From positions 10,063,213-10,127,212 of the forward strand of contig JAFMSR010000001.1 in the NCBI GenBank assembly GCA_022818135.1: a DNA stretch of 64,000 bases. The letters run 5' to 3'. Every line of letters starts with the position of its first letter. The first letter of the stretch is position 1. The translations under genes and the position numbers were made by a program. The stretch is from Saxidomus purpurata. Taxonomy: Eukaryota; Mollusca; Bivalvia; Venerida; Veneridae. Shown piece after piece: positions 1-16,614 of this stretch. The notes under the pieces were generated by a model, which was not told where the DNA came from, did not search any database, and was given only the letters and a program-made list of their open reading frames with translations.

Positions 1-474
1 ATCTTTACATCAAATTGTTTCATTTTAAAATCTATTCCTTGATATTGTGATTTTCTACTGTAGTTTTTAAGTATGATTTTCTTGAAAAATAATATAAGTG
101 AAACAAATCTAAAATCAAAGACAATACAAATACAACGAACTGTTGTAAAATTTGAATATAATGTATTAGTTTTATGATAATACATTTGCATTAAAGAAGT
201 TGGTAAATTAAATATTCAGAAACTTCCGTTTGTTAAAGGTATGTTAAATTTACAATGTATTACCACCTGCCTGATTTCTGTTCACACGTGAACACAATTA
301 TGTTTCAGTATGTATTAGTTTCAAATGACATTTACTTTGCTTTTCAACATGATCCTTCCATCATCGAGATCGAAATCCTTTTCTTCTTCAAAATATTAAG
401 TTGCGGCGTAGAATCGTGGAGTTGTCTATAATTTATGATTCTTCTATACTGTCTACGTGGCCATTTGAACGTTA
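1..474. other. No gene seen
   Basis: AT-rich sequence downstream of copy A's last exon, presumably its 3' untranslated or intergenic sequence. I see no further coding exon or RNA gene. Confidence 0.5.
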
Positions 475-3606
<3,132 letters not shown>

Positions 3607-4379
3607 CTCAATGTCCTTCGTGAAGTTCCTAATGCCAAGTAGACAAATGTTTAGAAAAGATTATTAATTATTTACCAATTTTTTGATGGATTTGTCTATG
3701 TTTTATCTTAGCATCAGCACATTTCATTCATATATGTTCAAATAAAATGTAGTTGTCCTTCCGTAACATGTCGTTTTCTGTCTAAAAGTATTTTTCAATG
3801 AAATATTTCGAAGTCGAGTTTGCTAACTGTTATGTCATGATCTGCCTGTATTGATTTGAGATGGCTTATTAAGATCTACTCTTTGTCACACAAGCTTTTA
3901 AATCTAGTAGAGGGTTTGGTATTTCATGTACTAAAACAATACACAGCCGTAGTAGGCAATGTGTTCTTCAGTCATAAAGTACATATTTTTATGTATATTG
4001 TTTTCCGTCATATTTATATTTTCCCTCCGACATAGTATCCTTTAAAATTTGCTTTCCCATTTCCAGAAAAAAGGCAATATAATTGTGCCTGTGCCCATGC
4101 ACACCAGATACAATACATTCCACAAAGAAAAGTTAACTATCAATTTCATTTGGCACATTTATTTGAATTATGTGTTGACAAGTGGAACTTTATTTTGTTC
4201 CAAGTTCTGTGAGATTATAGAGTAAACGTTGCAATTTTCGAATGAACGTAAATGACCAAAATCTTCAGACATGACAATTCCATACAAAGAGACCCTATCT
4301 GACACTACAAAATACCTGTTAGGTAAAGAAAACGATACAATAAATTTCGAAGAAAATATCTGAAACAACTGGCTTTAAC

Positions 4380-4680
4380 ACCTATACACAAACTTTTATT
4401 GTTAATTGCTGTTGTTGTTATTGTTAATTGTAATTGCTATTGTCTTTTTCAACAAATTTAGCGTGCACGCCTGTACTTGAAAATAACAGACCCACAATCA
4501 CAAGCAAACATTACGCACTTGTAAAGTGATAAACCGAATTTGAAAAATCAAGTCCTCTAATGCACACTTATTATGTCAATATCCATGAGTAGTACATTAT
4601 TAATTGTTATTGTTAATTGCTATTGCTGTTATTGATAATTGTAATTGCTATTAATATTCTTATTGCTATTTTTTAAAATT
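4380..4680. repeat. Degenerate TTGTTATTGTTAATTGC microsatellite, intron 1 of copy A
   Basis: Irregular GTTATTGTTAATTGC repeats in two blocks (4398-4445 and 4598-4680). The same motif in reverse complement occurs in intron 1 of copy B (29690-29830) and copy C (58480-58595, 60090-60200), so it is a shared intron feature. The remainder of this 1.4-kb intron (3629-5036) shows no coding exon. Confidence 0.6.
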
Positions 4681-5036
4681 AATGTCATTGATAATATTTC
4701 AATTTTTTTTATCATCTGACAGAAATAGTCAAAATAGAACAGAAGATTTCCCACTTTTCCACAAAATTCAAAAACCCTTCCCGTTTATTTACGGATACTA
4801 CCGAACAACAGTTATGTTTGCAAACGCCTAATCCTCAATTAAACATTTTTCTGCTGTATGTGTGTTTCCTGACCGAATGTCAGTGTTAAAAACTTTTTGG
4901 ACACATTTCTGCCACTTTACTGAAGTCTTAAACGAATGCTTGATGTAGAAATAAACATTATTTTCTCTAAAATACTTCAGTAACTTTTATCTAGACAATA
5001 TATTTTTGTAAGAATATATCTACAAACGTAACTTAC

Positions 5037-5158
5037 CCTTTTATGCTTAATAGGCCCTCAGGTGAGTTTTAAAATCTTAAGTAGTCCCTGTCTTTACAAA
5101 AGCCTCCTTTCTGCCACTCAAATGGTCTGAGCTGAATATGAATTCATCTACTTTTATA
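5037..5158 (-). promoter_or_regulatory. Core promoter and leader exon of copy A
   Basis: On the minus strand TATAAAAG lies at 5158-5151. An initiator-like TTCAGCTCAGACC follows, with the likely start A at 5128, exactly 30 nt after the first T of the TATA box. The inferred non-coding exon 1 runs 5128-5037 and ends at a strong donor (gtaagt at 5036-5031). The same TATA, spacing, initiator and donor recur at 29203-29323 and 57992-58113. Exon 1 joins the ATG-bearing exon whose acceptor is at 3629. Start site inferred from spacing, not measured. Confidence 0.6.
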
Positions 5159-5945
5159 ACATTAACATCGACATCACACCAGTGGGCGGTATCATCACTT
5201 CGTTTGGGTTGGACGTATAATTGTTTGTTTTTCTTCTCGTAGAAGTCACTACATCTGTTTCTTGGTATGTTGCAAAAAGCTTCTAGAGATGTTAAATATA
5301 GCTTACTTAGTAATTTGAAGTAAAAGTAATTTAACCGTTTCAGCTGGTGTCCCACGATCTTGCTTTCAGAATTCGGTTAAATTGAATGAATATGTAGGCG
5401 TTTAATATTTAGAAATATCAAACATGTTCGAAGAGTGTCATACTTCCATCATGTAGAGCATATAGAGTTGGACTTGTCCGTACAATTTTTCATAAATAAT
5501 TGGATGGTAATTTGTTTCAAAGTTACGGCCGTTTGTTTGGTAATTGTTGTTTTTCTATAGTGAGGCAATTTCGCTTGCCAAACCCCTCATACGATCGTTG
5601 ATAACTGGGAGGAGTTGCATCATACTCTTCATAGATGAACAACCTCGACGTGAAAACATCAAATAGTTATTGGCGCTACCCTTGAGGTCGGAGTCATGCA
5701 TTTTGCCTGATATCCGTGGTAGATGCTTTCATTAAAGGCTGAACAAACCTATTCCTTTACCAAAAATAACCACACCTGTTTTGAAAAGTGTAAAAGTACA
5801 CCAATAAAACGAGAGATATCTTATAAAAAGATGATCGGCGCGATTTTGAGTACATGTATGAAAGTGATGGGTAGCTAGATTGCATAGTAAAAAATCCTTT
5901 ATGTAGCAAAAAGGCGCAAAATGTCACAGGGTGAGAAAAATATAT

Positions 5946-8109
5946 ATCTTGACCGAAGAGGTTTCTTGAACATTGTTTGCACCTGTTCTCTAGTGATAAG
6001 TCCTGATTGATACTACAAATGTAGCGGTTTTTTGTAATTTACAGTTTATCTTTTGCTTGGATAATTTTTCGGCATGGTAAAGTTCCTTTTAATTTTGTTC
6101 ACAAAGAACTGAGTCTATTGGGTACTTTAATGCTAACATAAAAAATTAAATTCTTGTGAAATAAATCTATACTCGATGACATTGTTTCTTATGTCAGGGT
6201 AAAATGGCACAATAAAGCCGGAAAAAAACACGATCCAAGACTCCTAGCTCTTTTGGCGGAAACATACTACATGTACAATGCTAACAAATGTTTGAAACTT
6301 GTACATGTACATGTATTTATCATGAATTATAAATATTAAAAGATGGATTTTTATACAGTGCTACAAACGACCAAATCTTACTTAGTTTTCGTAAGCTAAT
6401 CACCTTCCATCATTATTTCAAGTACTTTGATTTAATGATACAGTTACATGAACATAATTTTGACTGATAGACATTAATACAATGCATACAACTGAACTCA
6501 ATATATCTAATGATATTTCACGGACGTATCGGTAAATATCTCGGTAAATTGGTCTGTCTTTCTGAGAAATTGTCCTTAACATCTTAAGTGGAAATTATCA
6601 CCAAATCTATTACTTTTTTATCTAATTTTTCCACTTAAAATGTTAATTTATGACTTACTGTGAAAATATGTGATTTTAAGAAACAAAATTTTCCTTAAAC
6701 CTAATATGACATTCTTTGGAAATAGAATTTAAACAAAATATGGTCAGCTTTATTGCGTTGCGGTTATGAACAACTTGTAAACAAAATTGTTTGGATCTTT
6801 TTTCACCAAGCAATTTCAAAATGACATCTTTATCCTTCTAACAATGATAATCTTTCTTACCCAAATGACGAAAGCACATAGATACAAAATACACCCACAT
6901 TTTGTAATAAAATGACAAGTACAGGATAGAAAACGAGTGGGGTTGACTATACGATATAGACACGAGCGTTATCAGGGTGACAATACCACGTGGTCTATTA
7001 CGTCAATTTTGCTAATCCGCGAAGCTAATTTTCACAACAATTGTCGTCAATTCGAAGTTTCAAAGTGGGGTAAGTTTGATCTTAGTCAACCAATTTTCAC
7101 TTAATAAAGCGCATTCGGGCACGAAAATCGACTGATACTGATCTTCTGTGAAAATTGGCAGTTTTGGAGAACACTTTAATTTTGCACATATCGTAAAAAC
7201 TATGTTTACATAAACTTCATTATTACCACTGGGCAAGCCCAATTTTTGATCATTATCAAGCCGTCAAAACGATTTTCGAAGAAACGAACAGTTTACCAAA
7301 AATAAAGGAAATTGCAAATTATGGTTATCTTTGAAGTCATTTTATTTTGCTAATTTTTGAAGTCGGTTTTTCTTGTAACTTCAACATGGAAAGTATGCTA
7401 CCTATTTCGTTGAAATGTTCGAATAATACATGCATTTCCTTATTTTCAGAAAAATGAATGGTGTCGAGCGAGAAAATCATTTGCGGTAGATATGACAGAG
7501 TGTACAAATATAAGCGCAACTTCGAGCTCACCAGAAATGTCCCACCGGAATTCTTCCTTATTACTGTTGTGAGGAAAAAAAATCCCAAAATGTCTTGAGG
7601 CAACATAGATGTGAGTCTTTTTAAATAATATAAAGTCCTAGTAAAACTTTAGATATTCATAAATACTTGATAAATTTGCGTAAACGATAGTGATAGCACA
7701 TTGCATTGTGTTCAGTTTATTTTTAAACGATGTTGAAATACTAGTATTCTTAAATTATACATTCATAGTGCCAACTGTAAAATGTCACGATATCAAGGAA
7801 TATATTTTAAAATTAATTTATTTGATTTAAAGATTAGTTCAAATGGTGCAGGCTCGCTTGTTTTGTGTATTTTGCTACTACGTTAAACAGGAAAAACTTG
7901 TGACCAGTTTGACAGAATTAGAAGCTAGAAGAAATTTACTTATTTTGAAGAAACATATATCATTCGATAATTGAAGAAATATTTTTTCTAGTAATATCGC
8001 GAATACGACCCAGTATAAAATTGAAGTGTTACAAGTAGATGGTTTTAATTAGTTCTTATATAATTCTATGTAAAATTCCTTATCGATTTCATATTGTTTT
8101 CCGATATAT
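5946..8109. other. Non-coding, no gene seen
   Basis: AT-rich unique-looking sequence with scattered ACATGTACATGT motifs. The only open frames are under 90 codons, lack splice context and show no recognisable protein. Confidence 0.5.
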
Positions 8110-8640
8110 CGGTCAACATTCTGAGAACTTTCATGTAGTTGTAAGTTTTGAAATCTAAATTAAGTTTTTGGTTATAAGTATCATGCTTTTAGCTGTATTG
8201 CTTTTCATGTGTATTTGATAGCTTTACAATAAACAGTACATTTATCTAGATAACATGTCATTGTTTCTGTTGTTTTCCGCATATTTGTGGGACAGTCTAA
8301 TAAATTAAAATGCTGATAAGCATGTCGACGGACCTTTAACCATAAATATCTTCGAGCTCGGAGATATCCTACAAAAAGTTTTGACTTAAAGTAAATTGGC
8401 AACTTATTTCGATTAACTCGTTTGAGAAGTAGTATAAATCACAGGGTAATTCGTTGTTGGTAATTCAAGTCAGTATAACATGCTAGCTGTGGAAACTGAA
8501 CCTGTACCAGTTGGTGTAAGGAAATACAAGTTGTGATGTCCTACCATAAACTGACTACTTGCTGACATATGCAGATATTTTTTTATTTCCCATAGGTTCA
8601 AGGTGGTCCTTAGTCGCTCATCTGAGCACTATTTCCCAGT
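8110..8640 (+). repeat. Dispersed repeat, direct copy at 39155-39715
   Basis: Shared phrases in the same order and strand include ACATTCTGAGAACTTT, ACAATAAACAGTACA, TTGTTTCTGTTGTTTT, CGTTTGAGAAGTA and GGAAACTGAACCTGTACCA. No coding frame survives in both copies. Its nature is unknown; it may be part of a larger duplicated block. Confidence 0.6.
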
Positions 8641-9244
8641 GTATTTCCAGATCACCACCTTACATTATGGTGTTATTGTCCCTTTAACATGGCAGTCTAA
8701 AAGACAGCTATATCCCCTGTCGCAAATGGAAATATTGAATGAATTCATGCTACTGAGTGTAGTTTTATCTCAGAAGTTCGTGTGAATTTCTGAAAGGTAA
8801 CTGAAAATGTCACTGATTTGTTCAAGTGATCAAAGGTAAGGCCTCTACGACGTAGGAAGTGTAGATTTTATCGAAGAATGTTTATCTAACAGTAAAATTT
8901 AGTACCCAATGAAGATTAGTGTTGAGAACAGAAAATAATGCACCAATGTTTCAATAATGACAAGAATGCATATGCCTAGTTTTCATTGCTCTATTTGGAC
9001 AGCACAATTCATGTCTGGAAATGTTCTGTGTAATGCAAACGATATACTCCTGACCGGCACTCAAAGTTTGTATATATGCATATATTTACTATCGTTTCGA
9101 GGTAACTAACTTTCATTTCCTCATAAGGAAAGTAAGACAATATAATGTAGAACTTTGACAAAAAGAATAGGTTATTTGAGGTTTTACGGGCAAACGGTTT
9201 TGTCATATTGAATAAAAGAGTGTTCTACTCATCACCTGTATTTG

Positions 9245-9990
9245 ATTTTAAAGTGTGACTATCATGGGTTCTGCACATCATCTCGATGAGGTGAAAATTT
9301 TGGTTTCATTCAAATCCATCAAGCGGTTTTGGAAATATTAAGTGGACACAAATTCAAGACTCGAACCTTTAAACTTAAGCTGTGTCCTTGACCTTGAGCC
9401 AGTGTGGTGCAAAATATTGTCTTAACGAGATGAGCATTTGACTGAAGTCTCATTAAAATCCTTCAAAGAGTTTAGAAGGTACTGAGCTGACAGACTGGAA
9501 TCTGTGACCTTAAGTTTTGACCTTGAGCTTATGTTGACATGGCCCGATCATGGATTCTGCACATTAACTAAATGAAGTAAATATTTCACCACAGTTTCAT
9601 CAAATTACTTCAAAGGGTTGTGGAGACATTGATCAGACAAGAAATTCACGACTGTAACTTTTGACGTTAAGTGTTGACATCGACCTTGACCCAACATGAC
9701 CAGGTCTTTGGTTCAGTTCATTGTCTTAAATTGGTCAACATTTGACCTGAGTTTTGTCAAAATCTTTCATTGAGTTAAGGACATATAGAGCGGACACGTA
9801 ATTTAAGACTCAAACGTTTGACCTTAAGTTGTGACCTTGACCCAGCGTGACCAGCTCATGGGTTCTGCACATGGAGTGATGGAATGAATATTTTAAATGA
9901 GTTTCATCAAAATTATTCAAACGGTTAAGGTGATATGGAGCGGACAGGAAATGTTACGGACGGACGGAAGGACAGACGGATACCATTCCT
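9245..9990. repeat. ~147-bp tandem array with GGAC-rich end
   Basis: Units begin near CATGGGTTCTGCACAT at about 9264, 9411, 9548, 9704 and 9856, each with a CCTTGACC phrase and TTTCATCAAAATYMTTCAAA. The array closes with GAGCGGACAGG, then ACGGACGGACGGAAGGACAG and CCGCTACGCGGC. 8641-9244 upstream shows no feature. Confidence 0.65.
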
Positions 9991-10092
9991 ATATCCCCTC
10001 CCGCTACGCGGCAGTTGATAATTACCAAGACTTGCCAAATAAGTACTGCCCGGTGTAATTTCTCCAGAATCGTCACCAAAAAAACAAAAATA

Positions 10093-10226
10093 ATATCAAA
10101 CAGGGAATGCCACGTACCAAAAACGCAGCCTCCCCAAAACGAGCCCCACGCCCCAGAGTGCACCCACCACACACACCACGCCGCACGCCGCACGCACCAC
10201 GCACACGCACCCACACACACCCCCCG
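10093..10226 (+). repeat. Dispersed repeat end with CA-rich tail
   Basis: ATCAAACAGGGAATGCCACG leads into ACCAAAAACGCAGCC, CCCCAAAACGAGCCCCA and then a degenerate CA/CAC tract. Related copies occur at 53689-53730 (+), 56611-56675 (-) and at the very end of the window. 10227-10686 shows no feature. Confidence 0.6.
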
Positions 10227-10686
10227 CCCCTACCAAGCCATTCGGCCGCTGTGTCATTACTTTCATCAAATTAGATACAATTTATTTGTGGTATGAGTGA
10301 CGTTGACCATATAATTATCCAAAACTACCAAGAAACCAAAAGTGTATGATTTTGCAGTCCCATGCTCATTATTACACAGTTCTTTCGTTGTTCCATACAT
10401 CTGAGGTATCGCTAAATCATTTCGTCCTTGAACTTCCTATATGATTTGGAAAAGTTACGTTCCTGCTTCCTAACGACATTGAGATGATGACGTCAAGGTA
10501 CCAAAGCTGATTATTGAAGACACGATGTCCTTTTTTTTGGGAACTTAATTTTAAATGTCATATTCTTTTGTCTGGGCCCCACTCCTAGGGAATGTTTCTC
10601 CGCTGTTTATAAGTCTGATCTCGTCTAAACAAGATAACTTGAGGTTACACTTATTAATGATATTGAAGCTTTGCCTATGAATTAGT

Positions 10687-11365
10687 GGGGGTTTACACCT
10701 TCCAAGTTTCTTGTACAAGACATTTTATGTCTTGTACAAGAATTTTTCATATGTAAACACCCACATTTGAGCAACTTTTGTCAGAATTTATGTGACATAA
10801 TATGCGATAATTTTCTTGCCTGAGAATAGAGCCTGTTCTGTTTTTTCACAATTTCTTGGCTGTCAAATTACTGATAAGAAGTGTTAGAGAGGAAAAACAG
10901 GTGTGGGAGAGGTAATTCAGGTACATTTTAAAACATTTAGTACACAATGGCTTGGTCAAAGGACAAAGTTGACCAACTGATCAATTTATACCAAAAAAGG
11001 GAACATTTATATGATACAAGTTTAAAGTACTATCACACTGAACAAAAAAGAGAGTTTTTAAGATGAAATTTAAAAGTCATTTTAATATGTATTGGTCATT
11101 CAATCAAAGATTTTTCTCGATAAGAACACTTAATGCATTTTTTCAAACACATAAACCATTCATTTCATATTTTCTTTAAAAAATCAGAAACTCGTCTGCA
11201 TGTTCAAGACAATATTATATGCTGAAGACATCTTCCCGCTATTTTGTGATTAATTGTCAAAGCAATTCTTGCTAGATCTTGTGTAGAAAAATTTCTTGTA
11301 CAAGTCATAACTTTGCCTTATCTTTAATGTCTTGTACAAGAAACTTGTTGTATGTAAACGAAGCC
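10687..11365. mobile_element. MITE-like element, ~679 bp, no coding capacity
   Basis: The ends are inverted repeats of each other over roughly 70 bp. The left end has GTTTACACC, then CAAGTTTCTTGTACAAGACA and CTTGTACAAGAATTTTTC. The right end, read in reverse complement, has GTTTACATACAA, then CAAGTTTCTTGTACAAGACA and CTTGTACAAGAAATTTTTC. The internal palindrome TTCTTGTACAAGAA occurs in each end. Target-site duplication is unclear. No open frame of interest lies inside. Confidence 0.55.
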
Positions 11366-12464
11366 TAAGTCTTGATTAGTAGATGTATTGTACTTTGATG
11401 GACAATAGAGAGTTAGGGATAGCGTTTCTGTGAATTTGTACTGAGTCTCTCCTTTGTCATGAACTTCGTGTTTGACCTATTGCTTGTAAATAGATGACCT
11501 TTATTCTAATATTAGATAAAAAGTCAGAAACTAATGTGTAACCTTGTTAACTTCGATATTTTGTTCCCTCTCTTTAAACGGTACAAATTGTTCAAAATGC
11601 ATAAAAATCTCATTTAATAATTTACATGTATTGTAATACGATACCACTTTCTGACAGTTCTAGAAATCTCGGGTCATGAAGCATTCGACTCTGCAGAGTC
11701 ACTTTTGCTTTAATTGTGGTTTATTTGCGTTATTGTGAAGATGACGTTTCTTGGCATCGTAGCAGGGCCACTGCATCTGTAAATCGTATAACTGGAAAAT
11801 GTCGGAAATCATTGTCTGAAAGATGTAGACATGCTCCCATGAAAAGTGTGGCCTTTATTTTTACACTTGCATTTGTAGAGTCCATTGTAAAGTTAAAGTG
11901 AGCACATGTATACCTTGCCTGGCTGCAATTTCTCATATTTAGAAGATTCTTTCTTCTGTATATAGTATGTGCTGTGTATTTGCTGTGTTAAATGATGTTT
12001 AATCTTTTTTTACATTTTATATTAAGATCAACATCATGTTTTGTTTTTGTTTGATACTGCAGTACTGTCTTGTCAAAGCTTATAAATTTACCGAAGCTGG
12101 TTTCAAATTGATGTTTTTTCTTGTATCTGATAACCCATTTGTAACATCAGACATCGCCATGCTGTCAGTTACTTCATTGTTCACGCGTATAAGTATATAG
12201 TTTAATGCAAATTACTGCTACTTGTAGCGATTGTCTTTAGCAAATACACAAATAGGTAAAACTAGCTAGATTTATTGCACAGAAACACAGCATATGATGC
12301 TAGTTTCATATCTCTGTTTATTTTAGTCATACATTTAAATGTGATTTGCCATCGACGTAAACATTAAGTGGCATCTACCTAACCAAAACAGTAAGCCGAC
12401 TCATTTTCAGTATCAAGGAAAACACACTTAAGTGAAGTTTTGTTGTAAAACCGACAAAAACCAC
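11366..12464. other. Non-coding, no gene seen
   Basis: AT-rich sequence. Short overlapping frames on both strands near 11716-11936 carry no recognisable domain and no convincing splice sites. Confidence 0.45.
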
Positions 12465-12710
12465 AGCGAAATATTTGGGAGATGCCGACGCCCACTGGTG
12501 CCCAGTTCCGGCGTTCCTTGGTACAAAGCGTTTTTTATAATGTCATTTGAAAATAATGCCGCCCTATATTTATATCTGTAACATGTACTTTCGAGGTAGA
12601 AACAGGTTCCCCCACGTTCAGTTGAGATATAAAGTAGAATCCATGACAAATTTTTCCCGAAATATTAGGGGAGACGCCGCCGCCCATGGTGCCCAGTTCC
12701 ACCGTCCACT
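12465..12710. repeat. Local duplicated motifs
   Basis: GCCCAGTTCC with flanking GAAATATT, GGGAGAYGCCG and GCCCA(C/T) appears at 12472-12515 and again at 12660-12705. The segment 12530-12640 (GTCATTTGAAAATAATGCCG, CATGTACTTTCGA, GTTCCCCCAC) recurs at 14125-14215. The nature of the repeat is unknown; 12711-13289 shows nothing else. Confidence 0.5.
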
Positions 12711-13289
12711 CGCAGTCTTGTATAAGATGGCAGGTATCACAGACGGGGTTATGATCCTCAATCTGTGTAACTTTTATTGTTAATTTTGTTCATACTCTTG
12801 CTAAATAAAATACTCAGACAGGTACATTTCTGCTAAAAACGTTTATAAAGTTTACAGCTTGTGTGAAAAGCTACTGCGTTTGGAAATTAAGTGAACACGA
12901 CAATGAATTAAAAGCACGTGGCCCGGTAAAATGGTAATATACCCCAACAGGGGGAGCAGATACTTCTTTGGTCACTACTTAAATAATATAATGATCCTAA
13001 TGCAGTTGTTAAGTAGTTCAAGATTTTAACTTTTTAGAAAGTATAAGCTTAATGAATTATTCCCTTTCACCAACTTATTGAAGCAAAACCTAACAATTTT
13101 ACATGAGACCGAATGCAACATCAAGAAGTCATTCCAATATTACGGAGTTTTACACACAAGATTTGTCTGCATTCTCCTTAACTTTAGATAAAATAGCAAC
13201 TGTTAGAAAGAAAAGGGGTTTCTCTAAAAGTTAAATGATAATTTCAATTTGATTAATCTCTTCTTGTATATATCTAGGTTAAAATCCCA

Positions 13290-13580
13290 AAGGCGACGAC
13301 CCGTGGGTACTCAGGGATACACCATACATACGTAGAATGAAAGTCTCGGCTTTTGTTGAAAAGTAAGGTTTTCTCCGAAGCATTAAAATTCTTTTCATTT
13401 GTAAAACCTGCGTAGTTATTCCAAAAAAAGGTTTTCGGATTCATAGAATACGCAATGCGTAGACTGAAAGTATCGAGCTTATTGAAAACTAAGGCTTTCT
13501 TGGAAGCAATAAAATTCTCATCATATTGTAAATACTTGGTAGTTATTTCGTGAAAAGTTTTTGCGGATTCACAGAATGTA
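13290..13580. repeat. Two-copy ~122-bp diverged tandem repeat
   Basis: The order CGTAGAATGAAAGTCTCGG, GAAAAGTAAGG, GAAGCATTAAAATTCT, TAGTTATTCC and GGATTCA is repeated from about 13330 and 13452 with substitutions. No coding content is visible, and 13581-14282 holds nothing recognisable. Confidence 0.5.
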
Positions 13581-14282
13581 CAATAATATATCTTAAGGTA
13601 TATAAAAGTACATATTGTATATACAAAATATTGATTAAACAGATTAGCAAGAAAAGTAGCTATATTAAGGTATGTTTTGAAATGTGCAGTCTGGTGATTT
13701 CAAACTATTATACACATGATTGCATGTTCAATATGTGTGACAATCAGATATAATACATACATCTTCAATGAAAAATATAAATTAAGAAAATGAAAATTTA
13801 TAGAATTTCAGTAGTTGTTTCTTATTTCAACAGTTTATACACTTTAAATGGAAGAAATGGCCGAGCTGTCGTTTCACCTGCAAAAATCGGAATACATGTA
13901 CATGTACATTTTAAAAAAGGGAATTTTTCTCGTTTTTATGACTCTTCTTTCAAAAACGTTTATTTTTATAGATAAAGCTAGGGCATTTTATCGCTTAAGA
14001 AATTGTTTGTACTGATAGGATGATAGAACCTAGTTCTATTTAATCAAAAACAATGTTGACATATGCATTTCCTTCGTATGTATATTGCGTTTTCATTAAA
14101 AATTGTTGTCTCAAAGTTTTGTTTTACAACGTCATTTGAAAATAATGCCGCGCTGTTCTTATAGCATGTACTTTCGATTAAAAAAAACAGGTTTCCCCAC
14201 ATTCAGTTGGAATCCATAACATCAACTTTAAGAGAGGAGTTAATGACTGAAAATGCTTCTAACAGACTACATTTTATGGTAG

Positions 14283-14500
14283 TAATAACAACAACTATAA
14301 TTAATATTATCATTATGCGCACAAATTCTACCTTTATACATCAATCAATCATATGATTATTATTATCATAATTGTTGCTGTTGCCGTTATTATTATAATT
14401 ATTATTATAATTATTATTTTATTTATATTATTATAAATGTTGTTGTTATTCTTCTTCTTATCATTATTATTATTATTACTATTGTTGTTGCTGTTGTTGT
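14283..14500. repeat. ATT/TTG trinucleotide microsatellite tract
   Basis: Mixed ATT, TTA and GTT trinucleotide runs. The 480 bases between here and the LTR element show no gene. Confidence 0.6.
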
Positions 14501-14979
14501 CTGTTCTTTCACCTTGTTTGTAACCTTTTAGATGTAAGAATTCAGCATACGTGTTTTGTAGGTTTATTCCTTTGTTTTTATGGCAAGTAGCCTGAATTTG
14601 TTACAAAGCAGAAGCACCTGTATCGTACGACGAATCGCCTGAAGGTTGTACATGCTGGTCTAAATCGTAACCTTTATGGCAAATGATGCCTTTGGTTAAC
14701 TTGTAGACATAATAAGCTTATTACAGTTTGGAATTTCCTACCAGCATGTATTTAACTTGTTTCGATATACAGTGAATTTAGGATAAAGTGACAGTGTCGA
14801 AGCAGAAGACAAATTCCTGTCACGGTAAGTGTATACATACATCTGTTTCGTCACTGTCACTGCATCCTATATTTATTACAGTTTTCGAATAGAGCAAAAC
14901 TTTTTACTATACTACAGTTGCGGTCATGGAAGACTTAGTACAAAAATGTTTTTAAGTAAATAAAACGGTTAAGTAATAT

Positions 14980-16599
14980 TGTTACGCTCCAGTGGTATGG
15001 GGCGCTTTCAGGGGCCTAATTATGAGGCCCGTAGGTTGCGTGACTAACTGTATGGGTAGTAAGGCTCAGTTGGTAGTTTGGTCTAAGTTCCACAGATTGC
15101 CGATCTTCTGGTCTGTCAGTGTGATCACTGGTCACGTGTAATGCCCTGTTGCTGCCAAGCGACTCTTCTATGTATAATGATTAAACTGCTGCCCAAAACT
15201 TCCGAGACTGCAGGCTATGATCGGACTGGTATACGGACAGAGTTTGATCACAATAAGTTAGGTAGCACCTAACTATTTAGAATGGACTCCAACTTACGCC
15301 CTAATGATTACAGGGGTTGACCAGGGTTGCTACTTGAACCGTAATTAAAAAGACTGAACACATCTAAAGTTTCATAGATTAACTTTAATGTTTGATCTTT
15401 TGTATGATTAATAAAAATAACTACAATACGGTAACTACAAACACTATATGGATATGCCAAAGTATTCTACTATAATGTAGCCACTGTGGTCCCACGACTT
15501 ATAGAGACAATTTTGTTAACAAAGTATAAAACTTTAATGTATGAAAGTCGCCGAACGTAATGTTTTCACAAACATTTGAAAGCTGAAGAGCTGACAACAA
15601 TTACTGTCAAAATATCAATGAATGAGATCTAAAAGACTGTAATTCATTTTAAAAACCTACGTATGAAATAGTAATTTGTTGAATTAAATGAGTAAAAATA
15701 CAGGCTGCTTCTAATAAAATTAAATGATCAACAAGCACTTAAAATAATTTAGAAATAAACGTATCCACACCTAACGTGAAATAAATGCAGCCTGTAGTAC
15801 TGAAAGAAGCGCTGGAGTCCCAGAAATGAGTGGGAACGCAGTATTTATACTAAACAGGCTCACAGCACACAATTGTGAGGTTCACTGCCGAATACTGTGA
15901 GTTGTGAGCTGTGTGCTCACAATTCACATTGTGGGCAGTGAGCATCAACTGCTCACGACTGTGGGATGTGTGCACACAACAGGTGCTTGTTGCTGTACAA
16001 AGCGACCTCCAGGCTTTAATGAAAAACCGACTTTTAATCAATAATAATAATTAAAAGACATTAACCTCATAAGTGCGCTTTCTGGAACCTTGAATCTGGT
16101 ACATTTTGGTAATTTACGCAGTAAGACTAAAATTTAAATATACCGCCACTGTGGTTGCTACGCAACTGCTCACAGTTAAAAATAACATGGCGGACATAGT
16201 TCATAAACAGTGACAAAGACAAAATCAGATGCATTAAATACAGAAATATAACTAGTGATTATTCAAAGTAACTGTGCAGGATTAATTCTTAACCTGGATT
16301 TAACACAACTGACTAGGAAATGTGACTAGAATTACATAAATAAATGTGTAGGACGGATAATCGTATATTCGCGAAAACCGGTGACAATCAACAAGATTCT
16401 GCCGTGGAAAACACAAGGAAATTAAAGTATACTGGCACAATTACGTACGGTTGTGTTGCTGTTCTGTATAATTTGCAAGGGCAACAGCCAACTTTATGTG
16501 GTGTCGCCAGTAAAAATCATCAAAAAGAAAAACAGCCAGAGTGAAAGAAGAATGAAAGAAGAAAAAAGAATGAATGAGGTAACACCCTAGGGCATTACA
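14980..16599 (-). repeat. 3' LTR (sense) of the retrotransposon
   Basis: 1620 bp, near-identical to 24551-26170, directly preceded (in sense) by the purine tract at 16600-16614. Two short open frames of 63 and 66 codons appear identically in both LTRs and are most simply LTR sequence, not genes. Confidence 0.93.
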
Positions 16600-16614
16600 T
16601 TACCCCCCGGTTTT
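16600..16614 (-). other. Polypurine tract
   Basis: Sense AAAACCGGGGGGTAA abuts the start of the 3' LTR, the expected site of plus-strand priming. 16615-17341 between it and ORF3 is AT-rich and has no reading frame of note. Confidence 0.65.

Noticed and set aside
5077..5355. 92-aa minus-strand ORF similar to a 62-aa ORF at 29010-29198 (MGHQLKRLNYFY...)
   Set aside because: The ORF spans the TATA box and start site of copy A, and its copy B version breaks frame, so similarity reflects duplicated promoter DNA and not a protein.
15850..16544. 63- and 66-aa ORFs repeated at 25421-26115
   Set aside because: They lie in the two LTRs and are identical only because the LTRs are; the first crosses the GTGAGC repeats.
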